Shown: positions 25,455 to 34,777, numbered from the stretch's first letter. The stretch is 64,000 bases of DNA from Afipia massiliensis (GCF_014203115.1 NZ_JACHIJ010000001.1:682001-746000), one strand, 5' to 3'. Numbers and translations: made by a program. Notes: generated from the letters alone by a model not told the origin.

Positions 25455-28268
25455 TCAGCCGCTGTTGCGCAGCCCTGCCGAAATACCGTTGATGGTGAGC
25501 TGAATGCCGCGCAGAACCTGTTCATCCGTGCTTTGCGCACGATGCGCCTGAAGCAGTTCGACCTGCACGTGATTGAGCGGATCGAGATATGGAAAGCGAT
25601 TACGGATCGAGCGTTCGAGCAATGGGTTTCCCTGCAACAGCCGGTCGTGCCCCATGATCGTCAGCAGCGTCTCGATCGAGTCATGCCACTCGGCACGAAT
25701 GCGGCTGAAGATGGCGGTGCGCAACTTCTCGTCCGGCACGAGATCCGCATAGCGCGAGGCGATCGCAATGCTGCTCTTTGACAGCACCATGTCCATGTTC
25801 GACAACAGCGTCTGGAAGAATGGCCACTCGCGGTACAGTTCCTGAAGAAACGCGATGCCTTTGTCGGGATGCTGCCTGACCCAAGCATCGACTGCGCTGC
25901 CGAAGCCATACCATCCCGGCAACATCAAGCGGCACTGCGCCCAGCTGAACACCCACGGAATCGCGCGCAGGTCTTCGATCCTCCGCGTCTTGGTGCGGGA
26001 GGCCGGGCGGCTTCCGATATTCAGCGTCGAGATTTCCGAAATGACGGTAGACGCCCAGAAATAATCCTCGAAGCCTTCGGTTTCATAAACGAGGTTGCGG
26101 TAGGCTGCATAAGCGAGATTCGAGAGTTCTTCCATCGCGGCGATGTATTCGTCGCGCGGCGCGGAGTGCTTCGGCTGCAACAGGCTCGCTTCCAGCGTCG
26201 CGGCCGCGAGAATTTCAAGATTATGACGGCCAACGTCGGCATTGGAGTATTTGCTGGAGATGATTTCGCCCTGCTCGGTGATGCGGATTTGCCCGTTCAC
26301 CGCCCCGCCTGGTTGCGCCAAGATCGCGTCGTAGCTCGGCCCGCCGCCGCGACCGACCGAACCGCCGCGTCCATGGAACAGACGAAGCCGCACGCCATGA
26401 CGCTCGAACACCTCAACGAGACTGATCTCGGCCTTGTAAAGTTCCCAGCCCGAGGTGACGAACCCGCCGTCCTTGTTGCTGTCCGAATAGCCGAGCATGA
26501 CCTCCTGGATGCCGCCGCGGCTGTCGACCAGGCGGCGATATTCCGGCAGCGAGAACAGGCTGTCCATGATCTGTGCGCACTGCCGCAGATCGTCGATGGT
26601 TTCGAACAACGGCACGATGTTGAGGCGGCTGGTGCCGTCCGGCGCCACCAGTCCCGCTTCCTTCAAGAGTACCGCGACCTCGAACAGATCGGACACGCCC
26701 TCGGTCATCGAGATGATGCACTGGGGAATGACCGCGCCGCCGAACACCGCATGCGCTTCGGCGGCCGCGCGCAGCACGGCGAGTTCCTTGATCGTCTCCT
26801 CGCCATAGACAACAAACGGCGACGCCAACGGGCGCGCGGTGTTCAACTCGCGCGACAGCAACGCGATGCGCGCATCTTCCGGCAACCCCCGATAGTTCGT
26901 ACCGGGCGCAGCCGCTTCAAAAAGCTCTGCAATGGTGCGCTCGTGCACGGCGGAGTTTTGCCGCATATCGAGCGCGGCAAGATGGAAACCGAAGCAATCC
27001 ACTGCGCGGCGCAAATGCCGCAGCCTTCCGCGTGCAATCACTAGCGAGTTGTTAGCGACCAGCGAGGCGTGCAGCACATCAAGGTCGCGGGCCAGTTCCG
27101 CCGGCCCCGCATAGGCCTCGGCATTTCCGACCGGAGGCCGGCTGGTTTCGATCTTCAACTTCAACGCAGTCGCGGCAAGGCGCGCGTAGATGCCGGACAC
27201 AGCCAAACGGTAAGGCTCGCCGCTCCGGTGCGGCGACGGGTCAGGCGACTGCTGCGCCAATGCGCGCAATTCAGGTGACACGTCCGCGAGATGGGTGGCC
27301 AGCGACAGCTCGCCGCCAAGTTCATGCAGTTCGGCAAGATAGAAACGAAGCACGCGCGTGCTCTGCATTTGCAGCGTGCCGCGCATCACCTCTGCGGTGA
27401 CAAAGGGATTGCCGTCGCGGTCGCCGCCGATCCAGCTTCCCATCTTGAGGAACGTCGCAAGCCCTGGCGCATCCTGCGCATCGGCGGCGCTGCCGCCCTC
27501 TTCCGCCAGCCGATCCTCCAGCGAGCAATGCAGCCGTGGGACCTCGCGCAGGAACGTATAGTCGTAGAACGACAGGCCGTTGGCGACCTCGTCCAGCACA
27601 GTCAGCTTGGTCCGGCGCAGCAGGTTGGTTTGCCACAGCGTCACCACGGCGCGGCGCAGCTGTTCATCGCTCGCCGCGATTTCATCGGCCGTCATCTGGG
27701 TCCGCTCACGCGTATTGAGCACGGACGCGATTTCCATTTCGCGGTCGATCGTGCTCTTGCGGCGGACCTCGGTGGGATGTGCGGTCAGAACCGGACTCAC
27801 CAGCGCCTTGGCGAGGAACGTCCGCAGCGCGTCGGCATCGATCCCGGCCTCCGTTGCGCGCACCAGCGCACGCGACAATGTACCGGGGCGTGACGCCGTT
27901 CCCGCCATATCCTGCGCGCGCCGCTGGCGGATGTTGTTCTGGTCTTCGGCTATATTGGCCAGATGCGAGAAATAACTGAACGCGCGCACGATGCGGACGG
28001 TTTCGGCAATCGACATGCCGTCCAGAATGGTTTCCAGTTCAAGCCGCGCCGGCTTGTCGTCGTCGCGATGGAAACGGATCGAGGTCTGCCGGATGCGCTC
28101 GACCAGGTCGAAGACATCGGCCCCCTCCTGATCGCGCACGGTATCGCCGAGAATGCGCCCAAGCCGCCGGATGTCAGCGCGCAGCAGCGCATCATCGTCG
28201 GATAACGGACTATCGCCGTCCCGAAGTCGTGTGTCGCGCGTTCTGGACGAAGATGTCTCGGACGACAT
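25455..28268 (-). CDS. ppc: Phosphoenolpyruvate carboxylase
   Basis: 937 residues from the ATG at 28268 ([20 protein letters not shown]); an upstream extension to 28334 has no family homology. PEPC makes oxaloacetate from PEP and bicarbonate, an anaplerotic step. Signature blocks are [13 protein letters not shown] with His164, [20 protein letters not shown] with the catalytic Lys/Arg region, [20 protein letters not shown], and the terminal [10 protein letters not shown], close to the usual NTG end that helps bind effectors. Length is normal for bacterial PEPC (about 880-940). It lies downstream of an acyl-CoA synthetase gene on the same strand with a 174-base gap, so it probably has its own promoter. 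Confidence 0.97.
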   Translation of the reverse strand: MSSETSSSRTRDTRLRDGDSPLSDDDALLRADIRRLGRILGDTVRDQEGADVFDLVERIRQTSIRFHRDDDKPARLELETILDGMSIAETVRIVRAFSYFSHLANIAEDQNNIRQRRAQDMAGTASRPGTLSRALVRATEAGIDADALRTFLAKALVSPVLTAHPTEVRRKSTIDREMEIASVLNTRERTQMTADEIAASDEQLRRAVVTLWQTNLLRRTKLTVLDEVANGLSFYDYTFLREVPRLHCSLEDRLAEEGGSAADAQDAPGLATFLKMGSWIGGDRDGNPFVTAEVMRGTLQMQSTRVLRFYLAELHELGGELSLATHLADVSPELRALAQQSPDPSPHRSGEPYRLAVSGIYARLAATALKLKIETSRPPVGNAEAYAGPAELARDLDVLHASLVANNSLVIARGRLRHLRRAVDCFGFHLAALDMRQNSAVHERTIAELFEAAAPGTNYRGLPEDARIALLSRELNTARPLASPFVVYGEETIKELAVLRAAAEAHAVFGGAVIPQCIISMTEGVSDLFEVAVLLKEAGLVAPDGTSRLNIVPLFETIDDLRQCAQIMDSLFSLPEYRRLVDSRGGIQEVMLGYSDSNKDGGFVTSGWELYKAEISLVEVFERHGVRLRLFHGRGGSVGRGGGPSYDAILAQPGGAVNGQIRITEQGEIISSKYSNADVGRHNLEILAAATLEASLLQPKHSAPRDEYIAAMEELSNLAYAAYRNLVYETEGFEDYFWASTVISEISTLNIGSRPASRTKTRRIEDLRAIPWVFSWAQCRLMLPGWYGFGSAVDAWVRQHPDKGIAFLQELYREWPFFQTLLSNMDMVLSKSSIAIASRYADLVPDEKLRTAIFSRIRAEWHDSIETLLTIMGHDRLLQGNPLLERSIRNRFPYLDPLNHVQVELLQAHRAQSTDEQVLRGIQLTINGISAGLRNSG

Positions 28269-28334
28269 GGATAATCCGTTTGCGCAAGAATTGACCGGGG
28301 TCTCTCCAGTCGCAATTTTTGCACAACGGCGCAA

Positions 28335-28359
28335 GCGCCGGAATACTCATCTCCGGCGC
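28335..28359. other. Inverted repeat in the ppc leader
   Basis: GCGCCGGA (28335-28342) and TCCGGCGC (28352-28359) form a perfect 8-base stem with a 9-base loop, 67 bases before the ppc start. It could end the upstream acyl-CoA synthetase transcript or shape the ppc leader. There is no T tract on the minus strand. Nothing else stands out in 28269-28442. Confidence 0.4.
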
Positions 28360-28442
28360 ATTTTACCCAACAATTTCGGCGGTCATCTTGCAATGCTGCA
28401 TGCTTCTCGCAAGAAACGGCAAGCGTTCCGCCTGAAAACGCG

Positions 28443-29990
28443 CTAAATCTTGCGTCCGGCGCGCTCCCAATACGGATCGCGCAGCCGCCGCTTGAAGATC
28501 TTGCCGGAATCCTCGCGCGGAAGATTCTGCTGGACTTCAATATGCTTGGGCACCTTATAGCCCGCCAGCGAGAGCTTCAGCTGTTCACGGATCGCGGCAA
28601 CGTCAAGTTTGGCTTCCGGTTGGGGCTCGACCACCGCCATCAGCGCCTCGCCGAACTCCTCATCGGGAATTCCAAACACGGCGCAGTCGTGCACACCGGG
28701 AAGTCCGTGCAGCACGGCCTCGATTTCGGCCGGATAGATGTTGACGCCACCGGAGATCACCATGTCGCGCTTGCGGTCGCAGATGAAGACATAGCCGTCA
28801 GCGTCGATATAGCCGACATCGCCGCTGGTGATGAAACCATCCCGTTCGATTTCGGAGCGTTTCTCGGGCCGGTTGTGATAGGTGAAATCGGGATTCCCGG
28901 CGATGCGCGAATAGATTTCGCCGATCTCCCCCTGCGGCAAAATCCGGCCATCGTCGCCGATGAACCGCAATTCGGCGCCGGGGGAAATCTTCCCCACCGT
29001 GCCGGGCTTCTTCAGCGCATCCTCGGAGTTGGCGAACGTCACCGCGCCGGATTCCGTGCTGCCGTAGAATTCGTAAATCACCGGGCCGAACCACTCGATC
29101 ATGGCGCGCTTGACGTCGGCCGGGCATGGCGCTGCGGCATGGATGATATGACGCAGGGAAGAAACGTCGTAGGACTTGCGAACATGCTCGGGCAGCTTCA
29201 GGAGCCGGGTGAACATCGTCGGCACCATGAAGACGTTGTCGATCTTCTGCTGATCGATGATCTTCAGGAACTCTTCGGCGTCGAAGCGCGGCATGATCAC
29301 CAGCAGATCGCCGAGCCGCCCGGCGCGCAAGCCGAATGCATTGGGCGCGGAGTGATACAGCGGCCCCGGCAACAGCGCACGCACGCCGGGCTTTAGTCCA
29401 TAGATCAGCGCGCGCATCGCTTCCATCGACGCGCTTTGCTCCGGCGTGGGCGCATAGCGCTTGACGCCCTTGGGGTGCCCGGTGGTGCCGGACGTGTAGA
29501 TCATGTTCTGCGGCTGCGGCAGCGCGGGACCGTCATATGGCGTTTGCTTGGCAAGCCACGTGTCGAAATCGATGGTGCCACGCGCAGCCACGCAAAGCGC
29601 AGGATCGATCCGGTTGCTTGCGACGATTTCGGGCGGAGGCGGCAGGCTGAGCATGGTGACACCGGCGGGAACAACGCCATCGAGCCCGTGCAGCAGATCG
29701 GCGTGGCCGATCAGCACGCGCGCGCCGGAATCGCCCATGACATAGGCAACTTCATCGGCCTTGAAATGCCAGTTGATCGGAACCGCATAGGCCCCGAGCG
29801 ACATGACAGCATATGCCGACTCGAGAAACGCGATGTCATTGCGCATCAGGATTCCGACGCTGTCGCCCTGCTTGACGCCGAGCGCGGCAAGCCCGCCTGC
29901 GATCAGGCCCGCCCGCTCGTTGACCTCATCACGCGTCTTGCGGCGGTCACCGCTGACGATTCCCGTCTCACGTTTAACCGAAGCTGACAT
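28443..29990 (-). CDS. AMP-dependent acyl-CoA synthetase/ligase
   Basis: 515 residues. It activates a carboxylic acid to its CoA thioester by way of an acyl-AMP. The P-loop-like motif is YTSGTTGHPKGV, followed by YEFYGSTESG (A5), TSGDVGYIDADGYVFICDRK (A7-A8) and the C-terminal LPREDSGKIFKR (A10) with the catalytic Lys. The last motif fits P-x4-G-K, which was reported as the recognition pattern for Pat acetylation in Rhodopseudomonas palustris. It follows the 30003 crotonase by 12 bases, so the two form an operon of activation and hydration or isomerisation. The chain specificity is not readable. Start ATG at 29990 gives MSASVKRETG. Confidence 0.93.
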   Translation of the reverse strand: MSASVKRETGIVSGDRRKTRDEVNERAGLIAGGLAALGVKQGDSVGILMRNDIAFLESAYAVMSLGAYAVPINWHFKADEVAYVMGDSGARVLIGHADLLHGLDGVVPAGVTMLSLPPPPEIVASNRIDPALCVAARGTIDFDTWLAKQTPYDGPALPQPQNMIYTSGTTGHPKGVKRYAPTPEQSASMEAMRALIYGLKPGVRALLPGPLYHSAPNAFGLRAGRLGDLLVIMPRFDAEEFLKIIDQQKIDNVFMVPTMFTRLLKLPEHVRKSYDVSSLRHIIHAAAPCPADVKRAMIEWFGPVIYEFYGSTESGAVTFANSEDALKKPGTVGKISPGAELRFIGDDGRILPQGEIGEIYSRIAGNPDFTYHNRPEKRSEIERDGFITSGDVGYIDADGYVFICDRKRDMVISGGVNIYPAEIEAVLHGLPGVHDCAVFGIPDEEFGEALMAVVEPQPEAKLDVAAIREQLKLSLAGYKVPKHIEVQQNLPREDSGKIFKRRLRDPYWERAGRKI

Positions 29991-30002
29991 CCATTCACCC
30001 GT

Positions 30003-30815
30003 TCAGTTCGAGCCGTCAGCAAATTTCGGCGCGCGTTTTTCGATGTTGGCGCGCACCGCCTCGGTCTGGTTGGGCGTTCCCATGAGTTTCATCTGCTCGA
30101 CCGATTCCGCCAGCAGCGCCGGTCCGGGATTGCTGGTGGACAGGCTGTTCAGCATCCGCTTGATGGCGCGGATGGCGTCCGGGCTCTTGCCGGCAATGTC
30201 GCGCGCGGTCTCGAGCGCAACCGAACGAGGATCGTCGCAGATCCGCGTCGCAAGGCCGTAGCTCATGGCCTCCTGCGCGGAGAAAATCCGGCCGGTGAAG
30301 GTCAGGTCGCGCAAGATGTCGTCGCGGACCAGGCTGGCGAGAATCGGTGTTCCCGCCATGTCGGGCACCAGCCCCCACTTGATTTCCATGATCGACATGC
30401 GCGCGTCCGGAGCGAGGAAGCGCATGTCGGCGCCAAGCGCAAGCTGGAAGCCGCCGCCAAACGCAACGCCGTGCACGGCGGCGATTACCGGCACCGGCAA
30501 CTGCCGCCAGCCCCAGACTGCCTGTTGCGAATGATTGGTGAGGCCGTGCGTGCGCTTGGCAAGATCACGCAGATCGCTGCTGCCGTCGCCCATCGCGGAA
30601 AACCGCCCCATATCGAGACCTGCGCAGAACGCACGGCCTTCGCCGGACAGCACGACCGCGCGCAGCCCCTTTTCGTTCTTGAGCCGGGCTGCCGTGTCGA
30701 CCAGTGCATTGAACATCGCTGCATCCAGCGCATTCATCTTGTCAGCGCGGACCAGGCGAACGTCGGCCACCCCCTCCGACATTGAAACCGTGATGCGATC
30801 GCTGGTGGCGGACAT
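30003..30815 (-). CDS. Enoyl-CoA hydratase/isomerase family protein (crotonase)
   Basis: 270 residues. The oxyanion-hole segments are GRAFCAGLDMGRFS and VPVIAAVHGVAFGGGFQLAL. The segment MSIMEIKWGLVPDMAGTPIL carries an acid (Glu in MEIKWG, Asp in VPDM) near the hydratase/isomerase catalytic positions, similar to crotonases annotated as carnitinyl-CoA or delta-isomerase types. GGGAG lies about eight bases before the ATG. It is first in an operon with the acyl-CoA synthetase (12-base gap) and divergent from the DECR-like reductase. These three enzymes together would suit oxidation of unsaturated acyl-CoAs. Confidence 0.9.
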   Translation of the reverse strand: MSATSDRITVSMSEGVADVRLVRADKMNALDAAMFNALVDTAARLKNEKGLRAVVLSGEGRAFCAGLDMGRFSAMGDGSSDLRDLAKRTHGLTNHSQQAVWGWRQLPVPVIAAVHGVAFGGGFQLALGADMRFLAPDARMSIMEIKWGLVPDMAGTPILASLVRDDILRDLTFTGRIFSAQEAMSYGLATRICDDPRSVALETARDIAGKSPDAIRAIKRMLNSLSTSNPGPALLAESVEQMKLMGTPNQTEAVRANIEKRAPKFADGSN

Positions 30816-30874
30816 GGCATTCTCTCCCTGATTGTTTTTGATCTCTTCTCTTTACAGAGTTAGCCCACCCTGTT

Positions 30875-30898
30875 TTAATTAATCAACTAACTAATCAA
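30875..30898. promoter_or_regulatory. Tandem 12-base repeat in the divergent promoter region
   Basis: TTAATTAATCAA (30875-30886) is followed directly by CTAACTAATCAA (30887-30898), 10 of 12 positions identical. It lies about 60 bases before the crotonase start, in an A/T-rich stretch unlike the surrounding DNA. Tandem sites of this size can be operators for a dimeric repressor; the regulator is unknown. Confidence 0.4.
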
Positions 30899-30908
30899 CA
30901 AATTCTAT

Positions 30909-30986
30909 CTAGTGTGGCGGTTCGCAAGTCCGCATCAATCTTGAAGCAAGCACCGGTTGCGGACTTGCGAACCAAAGCCACACTAG
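30909..30986. repeat. Long bulged hairpin element A
   Basis: The left arm 30909-30934 (opening CTAGTGTGGC) pairs perfectly with the right arm over 26 positions: TGCGGACTTGCGAACC (30958-30973) plus GCCACACTAG (30977-30986). The only interruption is an AAA bulge at 30974-30976. The loop is 23 bases. The ends are both CTAG. It belongs with element B at 31000-31073. Confidence 0.85.
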
Positions 30987-30999
30987 GATTGTATTCTTG

Positions 31000-31073
31000 T
31001 TGGTGTCCTTTCGAATCCGAAGTTCGTACGGAAGGCACTGAAAATAAAACGAACTTCGGATTCGGGACACCAA
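31000..31073. repeat. Long bulged hairpin element B
   Basis: TTGGTGTCC (31000-31008), a TTT bulge, then CGAATCCGAAGTTCGT (31012-31027) pair perfectly over 25 positions with ACGAACTTCGGATTCG (31049-31064) and GGACACCAA (31065-31073). The loop is 21 bases. The design matches element A read on the other strand, but the sequences differ. The right arm ends 13 bases before the reductase ATG, next to its Shine-Dalgarno. Confidence 0.85.
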
Positions 31074-31086
31074 GGCAGGATTGCAC

Positions 31087-31959
31087 ATGTTTACAGATCG
31101 ACTTCTCGCGGGCCGCAAAATCCTGGTAACCGGCGGCGGCACAGGGCTCGGCAAGGCCATGGCCGCGAAGTTTCTCAGCCTTGGCGCGGAAATCCACATC
31201 TGCGGTCGCCGAAAAGGCGTCTGCGAGGAGACCGCCGCCGAATTGATGAAACTGCACGGCGGCAAGGTCACGGCCCATGGCGTCGACATTCGCGATTCCG
31301 CTGCTGTCGATGCCATGATCGAGGAAGCATTCAAGGGCAGCCCCCTCACCGACCTCATCAACAATGCGGCGGGAAATTTCATTTCACGCACGCAGGACCT
31401 CTCGCCGCGCGGCTTCGATGCGGTCGCCAACATTGTGATGCACGGCACGTTCTATGTCACCCATGCGGTCGGCAAGCGCTGGATCGCGGGCGGCCATCGC
31501 GGCAACGTTGTGTCGATCACCGTGACGTGGGTGCGCAACGGCAGCCCCTACGTGGTCCCCTCAGCCATGAGCAAGTCCGCCATTCAAGCCATGACCATGT
31601 CGCTTGCCACCGAATGGGGCCGTTACGGCATTCGACTCAACACCATCGCGCCTGGTGAAATTCCGACCGAAGGCATGAGCAAGCGCATCAAGCCGGGCGA
31701 CGAAGCGGGTGCGCGTACGATCGCCCAGAACCCGATGGGCCGCGTCGGTCAGATGAGCGAGTTGGAAAACCTCGCAACATTTTTGATTTCCGGCGGCTGC
31801 GACTGGATCAACGGCGAGACCATCGCGATGGACGGCGCGCAGGCGCTGGCCATGGGCGGCAACTTCTACCAATTGCGCGACTGGAAGGATTCCGACTGGA
31901 GCGCAGCACGCGACGCCATCATGGCGCAAAACGAAAAGGACAAGGCGAAGCGCGCTTAA
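31087..31959 (+). CDS. SDR family oxidoreductase, 2,4-dienoyl-CoA reductase (DECR1)-like
   Basis: 290 residues from the ATG at 31087, with AGGCAGGA just upstream. TGGGTGLG (15-22) is the cofactor loop and NNAAGNF follows. The region PYVVPSAMSKSAIQAMTMSL (154-173), then LATEWGRYGIRLNTIAPGEI, and WINGETIAMDG follow mitochondrial DECR1 closely. DECR1 reduces 2,4-dienoyl-CoA with NADPH in oxidation of unsaturated fatty acids. Lys163 and Ser159 match DECR1 Lys214 and Ser210, but the position of Tyr199 is Trp148 here, with Tyr155 nearby, so the catalytic acid may differ. It is divergent from the crotonase-acyl-CoA synthetase operon and upstream of an ABC receptor gene. Confidence 0.87.
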   Translation: MFTDRLLAGRKILVTGGGTGLGKAMAAKFLSLGAEIHICGRRKGVCEETAAELMKLHGGKVTAHGVDIRDSAAVDAMIEEAFKGSPLTDLINNAAGNFISRTQDLSPRGFDAVANIVMHGTFYVTHAVGKRWIAGGHRGNVVSITVTWVRNGSPYVVPSAMSKSAIQAMTMSLATEWGRYGIRLNTIAPGEIPTEGMSKRIKPGDEAGARTIAQNPMGRVGQMSELENLATFLISGGCDWINGETIAMDGAQALAMGGNFYQLRDWKDSDWSAARDAIMAQNEKDKAKRA

Positions 31960-32004
31960 GCGTTCGCCGCGTCCATCCATAAAAATCAAACAGGGAGAAA
32001 CTGA

Positions 32005-33231
32005 ATGCGTTTCACGAAACCGCTATGCGCTGCTGTTGCGGCAGGATTTCTGGTCGCCGCGACCGGAAGCGCCATGGCCCAGAAAAAATACGATACGGGC
32101 GCAACCGATACAGAGATCAAGATCGGCAACATCATTCCCTATAGCGGCCCCGCTTCAGCCTATGGCGTCGTCGGCAAGGCGATGGAAGGCTATTTCAAGA
32201 AGATCAACGAAGAAGGCGGCATCAACGGCCGCAAGGTCAACTTCATTTCGTATGACGACGCCTACAGCCCGCCGAAAGCGGTCGAGCAGACCCGCAAGCT
32301 GGTCGAAAGCGATGAAGTGCTGCTGGTGTTCGGTGCGCTCGGCACGCCTTCGAACTCGGCGATCCAGAAATACATGAACGCCAAGAAGACGCCGCACCTG
32401 TTCCTCGCGACCGGCGCGACCAAGTGGAACGATCCAAAGGCGTTTCCGTGGACCATGGGCTGGCTGCCGAGCTATCAGAGCGAAGGCCGCATCTATGCGA
32501 AGTATCTCCTGAAGGAGAAGCCGGACGCCAAGATTGCCGTGCTCTATCAGAATGACGACTTCGGCAAGGATTACCTGAAGGGGATTCAGGATGGCCTCGG
32601 CGCCAAGAAGTCGATGATCGTCGCGGAAGAAAGCTACGAGCTGTCGGAGCCGACCATCGACTCCCACATCGTCAAGCTGAAGTCGCTGAACCCCGACGTT
32701 CTCGTCATCTTCACGACGCCCAAGTTCGGCGCGCAGACCATCAAGAAGGTCGGCGAGCTCGGCTGGAAGCCCACGATGATCATCGCCAACGTCAGCGCAT
32801 CGACGGCGACCGTGATGAAGCCCGCGGGTTTCGATAATGCCCAGGGAGTTATCTCCGCTTCCTACGCAAAGGATGCATCCGATCCACAGTGGAACGACGA
32901 TCCCGGCATGAAGGAATTCAAGGCGTTTCACGCCAAGTATGTGCCCGAAGCCAACGTCGCGGACAGTTCCCTGCTCACCGGTTACAACATGGCCCAGACC
33001 ATGGCGGTGCTGCTCAAGCAGTGTGGCGATGACCTCACCCGCGCCAACGTCATGAAGCAGGCTGCCAACATCAAGGGGCTCCAGCAAGGCGGCTTGCTGC
33101 CCGGCATCAAGATCAACACCAGCCCCACGGACTTCTCGCCCATCGAACAGCTCCAGTTGATGCGGTTCAAGGGCGAACGCTGGGAACTGTTCGGCGGCGT
33201 CGTTGACGGCGAAGCTGGCGGCGAACGCTGA
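32005..33231 (+). CDS. Branched-chain amino acid-type ABC transporter substrate-binding protein
   Basis: 408 residues. A signal peptide (AAVAAGFLVAATGSAMAQ, cleavage after AMA) leads into a type I periplasmic-binding fold: IKIGNIIPYSGPASAYGVVG, NFISYDDAYSPPKAVEQTRK and VLYQNDDFGKDYLKGIQDGL are typical of the LivJ/LivK family (Peripla_BP_6). Ligands in this family include branched-chain amino acids, amides and aromatic acids. GGGAG lies close before the ATG. It is 45 bases after the DECR-like gene and before an amidase; the nearest LivFGMH genes lie 4 kb downstream on the other strand with their own receptor, so this receptor may use that transporter or one elsewhere. Confidence 0.93.
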   Translation: MRFTKPLCAAVAAGFLVAATGSAMAQKKYDTGATDTEIKIGNIIPYSGPASAYGVVGKAMEGYFKKINEEGGINGRKVNFISYDDAYSPPKAVEQTRKLVESDEVLLVFGALGTPSNSAIQKYMNAKKTPHLFLATGATKWNDPKAFPWTMGWLPSYQSEGRIYAKYLLKEKPDAKIAVLYQNDDFGKDYLKGIQDGLGAKKSMIVAEESYELSEPTIDSHIVKLKSLNPDVLVIFTTPKFGAQTIKKVGELGWKPTMIIANVSASTATVMKPAGFDNAQGVISASYAKDASDPQWNDDPGMKEFKAFHAKYVPEANVADSSLLTGYNMAQTMAVLLKQCGDDLTRANVMKQAANIKGLQQGGLLPGIKINTSPTDFSPIEQLQLMRFKGERWELFGGVVDGEAGGER

Positions 33232-33263
33232 GCCACCATGCACGGTGCGCTGACTTGAGTTGA

Positions 33264-33294
33264 GCGAGGCGAATATCGCTTAATTTCGCCTCGC
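33264..33294. terminator. Perfect stem-loop after the receptor gene
   Basis: GCGAGGCGAA (33264-33273) pairs with TTCGCCTCGC (33285-33294), a 10-base-pair stem with an 11-base loop, 32 bases after the stop codon. It has no T tract. Such structures often protect the 3' end of abundant receptor mRNAs. Confidence 0.6.
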
Positions 33295-33303
33295 CATTCG
33301 AAC

Positions 33304-33346
33304 GCCTCCCGTTATATTGGCTCCAAGAAACCAATAAACGGGAGGC
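33304..33346 (+). promoter_or_regulatory. Hairpin that sequesters the amidase Shine-Dalgarno
   Basis: GCCTCCCGTTATATTGG (33304-33320) pairs with CCAATAAACGGGAGGC (33331-33346) around a 10-base loop, with one unpaired base. The right arm contains GGGAGG (33340-33345), the only good ribosome site for the amidase GTG at 33353. Folding would therefore block initiation, unless a ligand, temperature or upstream translation opens it. The structure is read directly; the control role is inferred. Confidence 0.6.
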
Positions 33347-33352
33347 GACTTC

Positions 33353-34777
33353 GTGGGATCCAGTGAAGAACTCGTGCGGGCAACAGCCTGCGACATTGTC
33401 GAGCGGCTGCGCAAAAACAACATTACGCCCCACGATCTGCTCGACGCGCTGGAATCCCGAATTCGCAAAGTCGATGGTCAGGTCAACGCCCTGCCCACGC
33501 TCTGTTTCGACCGCGCCCGCGCCCATGCCGACAAGTTGATGAAGAAGCCCGCCAGCGAGCGCGGTCTGCTCGCCGGTATGCCGGTGCCAATCAAGGATCT
33601 GACCGACGTCGCCGGCGTGCTGACCACGCAGGGCTCACCGATCTTCAAGGACAGCATTGCGACCAAATCCAACATCGTCGTCGAAAATCTCGAGACGAAT
33701 GGCGCGGTGATCTACGCCAAATCCAACACGCCGGAATTCGGCGCAGGCGCGCAAACCTTCAACGAGGTCTTCGGGGCGACGCTCAATCCGTGGAACCTGT
33801 CACGCTCGGCGTCCGGATCGTCCGGCGGCGCGGCGGCGGCGCTCGCAACCGGCACCGCGTGGCTCGCCCATGGCACCGATGTGGGCGGATCGCTCCGCAA
33901 TCCGGCCAGTTTCTGCGGCGTCGTCGGCATGCGCCCCAGCATCGGCCGAGTCGCCCATTCGCAGGCCGCCAAGATCGACCGAACACTCAGCGCCGACGGG
34001 CCGATGGCCCGCAATGTCGAAGATCTCGCGCTGATGCTGGACGCCATGTCGGGCGAGCATCCCGGAGATCCGCTGTCGCTGCCGGTTCTGCCCACATCCT
34101 TTCTCGCCGCCGCGCGCTCCGGCAAGAAGCCGAAGCGCATCGCCTATTCCGCCAATCTCGGGATTTCACCGGTTGATCCGGAAGTCGCCGAGATCACGCG
34201 CAAGGCCGCGCAGCGATTTGCCGAAGCCGGCGTGATCGTCGAGGAAGCCCACCCGGATTTCAGCGAGGCGGTTGCATGCGCGCACGTGCTGCGGGCCTAC
34301 GACTACGTGCTGACCAAGGGTAAACTTCTCAAGCAGCACCGCGAACAGTTGAAGCCGGAAGTGATCTGGAACATCGAGGAAGGCCTTAAACTGACGCTGG
34401 CCGATATCGAACGTGCCGAAGCCCAGCGCGTCACGCTGACGAACCGCGCCCTCGCCTTCTTCGAGACCTACGATCTGCTGCTGTGCCCGACCACCATCGT
34501 CGCGCCGTTCCCGGTTGAACAGCGTTATCTCGCCGAATGTAACGGCACAAAGTTCGACAACTACGTCGGCTGGCTCGCCATTGTCTCGGCGATCACGGTT
34601 GCCTGCTGCCCGGCGATGTCGATTCCTTGTGGATTCACGCGCGAAGGCCTTCCGGTCGGACTGCAGATTGTCGCGGCACCCCGCGGCGAGGCTCGCGTGC
34701 TGGCGGGCGGGAAACTGCTCGAAACCATACTCGGACTGGGAGCCCTCACCCCGATTGATCCGCGGCCGGGTACCTGA
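33353..34777 (+). CDS. Amidase signature family enzyme
   Basis: 474 residues from a GTG start. The Ser-cisSer-Lys triad is visible as Lys81 (MPVPIKDL), Ser156 (in SASGSSGGAA) and Ser180 (DVGGSLRNP). The family hydrolyses amide bonds; members include aryl and aliphatic amidases and subunit A of Glu-tRNA amidotransferase. No gatB or gatC is adjacent, so this is a stand-alone amidase rather than GatA. Its position after an ABC receptor gene suggests that an amide is imported and then cleaved, by inference. Its ribosome site lies inside a hairpin (33304-33346). Confidence 0.92.
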   Translation: MGSSEELVRATACDIVERLRKNNITPHDLLDALESRIRKVDGQVNALPTLCFDRARAHADKLMKKPASERGLLAGMPVPIKDLTDVAGVLTTQGSPIFKDSIATKSNIVVENLETNGAVIYAKSNTPEFGAGAQTFNEVFGATLNPWNLSRSASGSSGGAAAALATGTAWLAHGTDVGGSLRNPASFCGVVGMRPSIGRVAHSQAAKIDRTLSADGPMARNVEDLALMLDAMSGEHPGDPLSLPVLPTSFLAAARSGKKPKRIAYSANLGISPVDPEVAEITRKAAQRFAEAGVIVEEAHPDFSEAVACAHVLRAYDYVLTKGKLLKQHREQLKPEVIWNIEEGLKLTLADIERAEAQRVTLTNRALAFFETYDLLLCPTTIVAPFPVEQRYLAECNGTKFDNYVGWLAIVSAITVACCPAMSIPCGFTREGLPVGLQIVAAPRGEARVLAGGKLLETILGLGALTPIDPRPGT

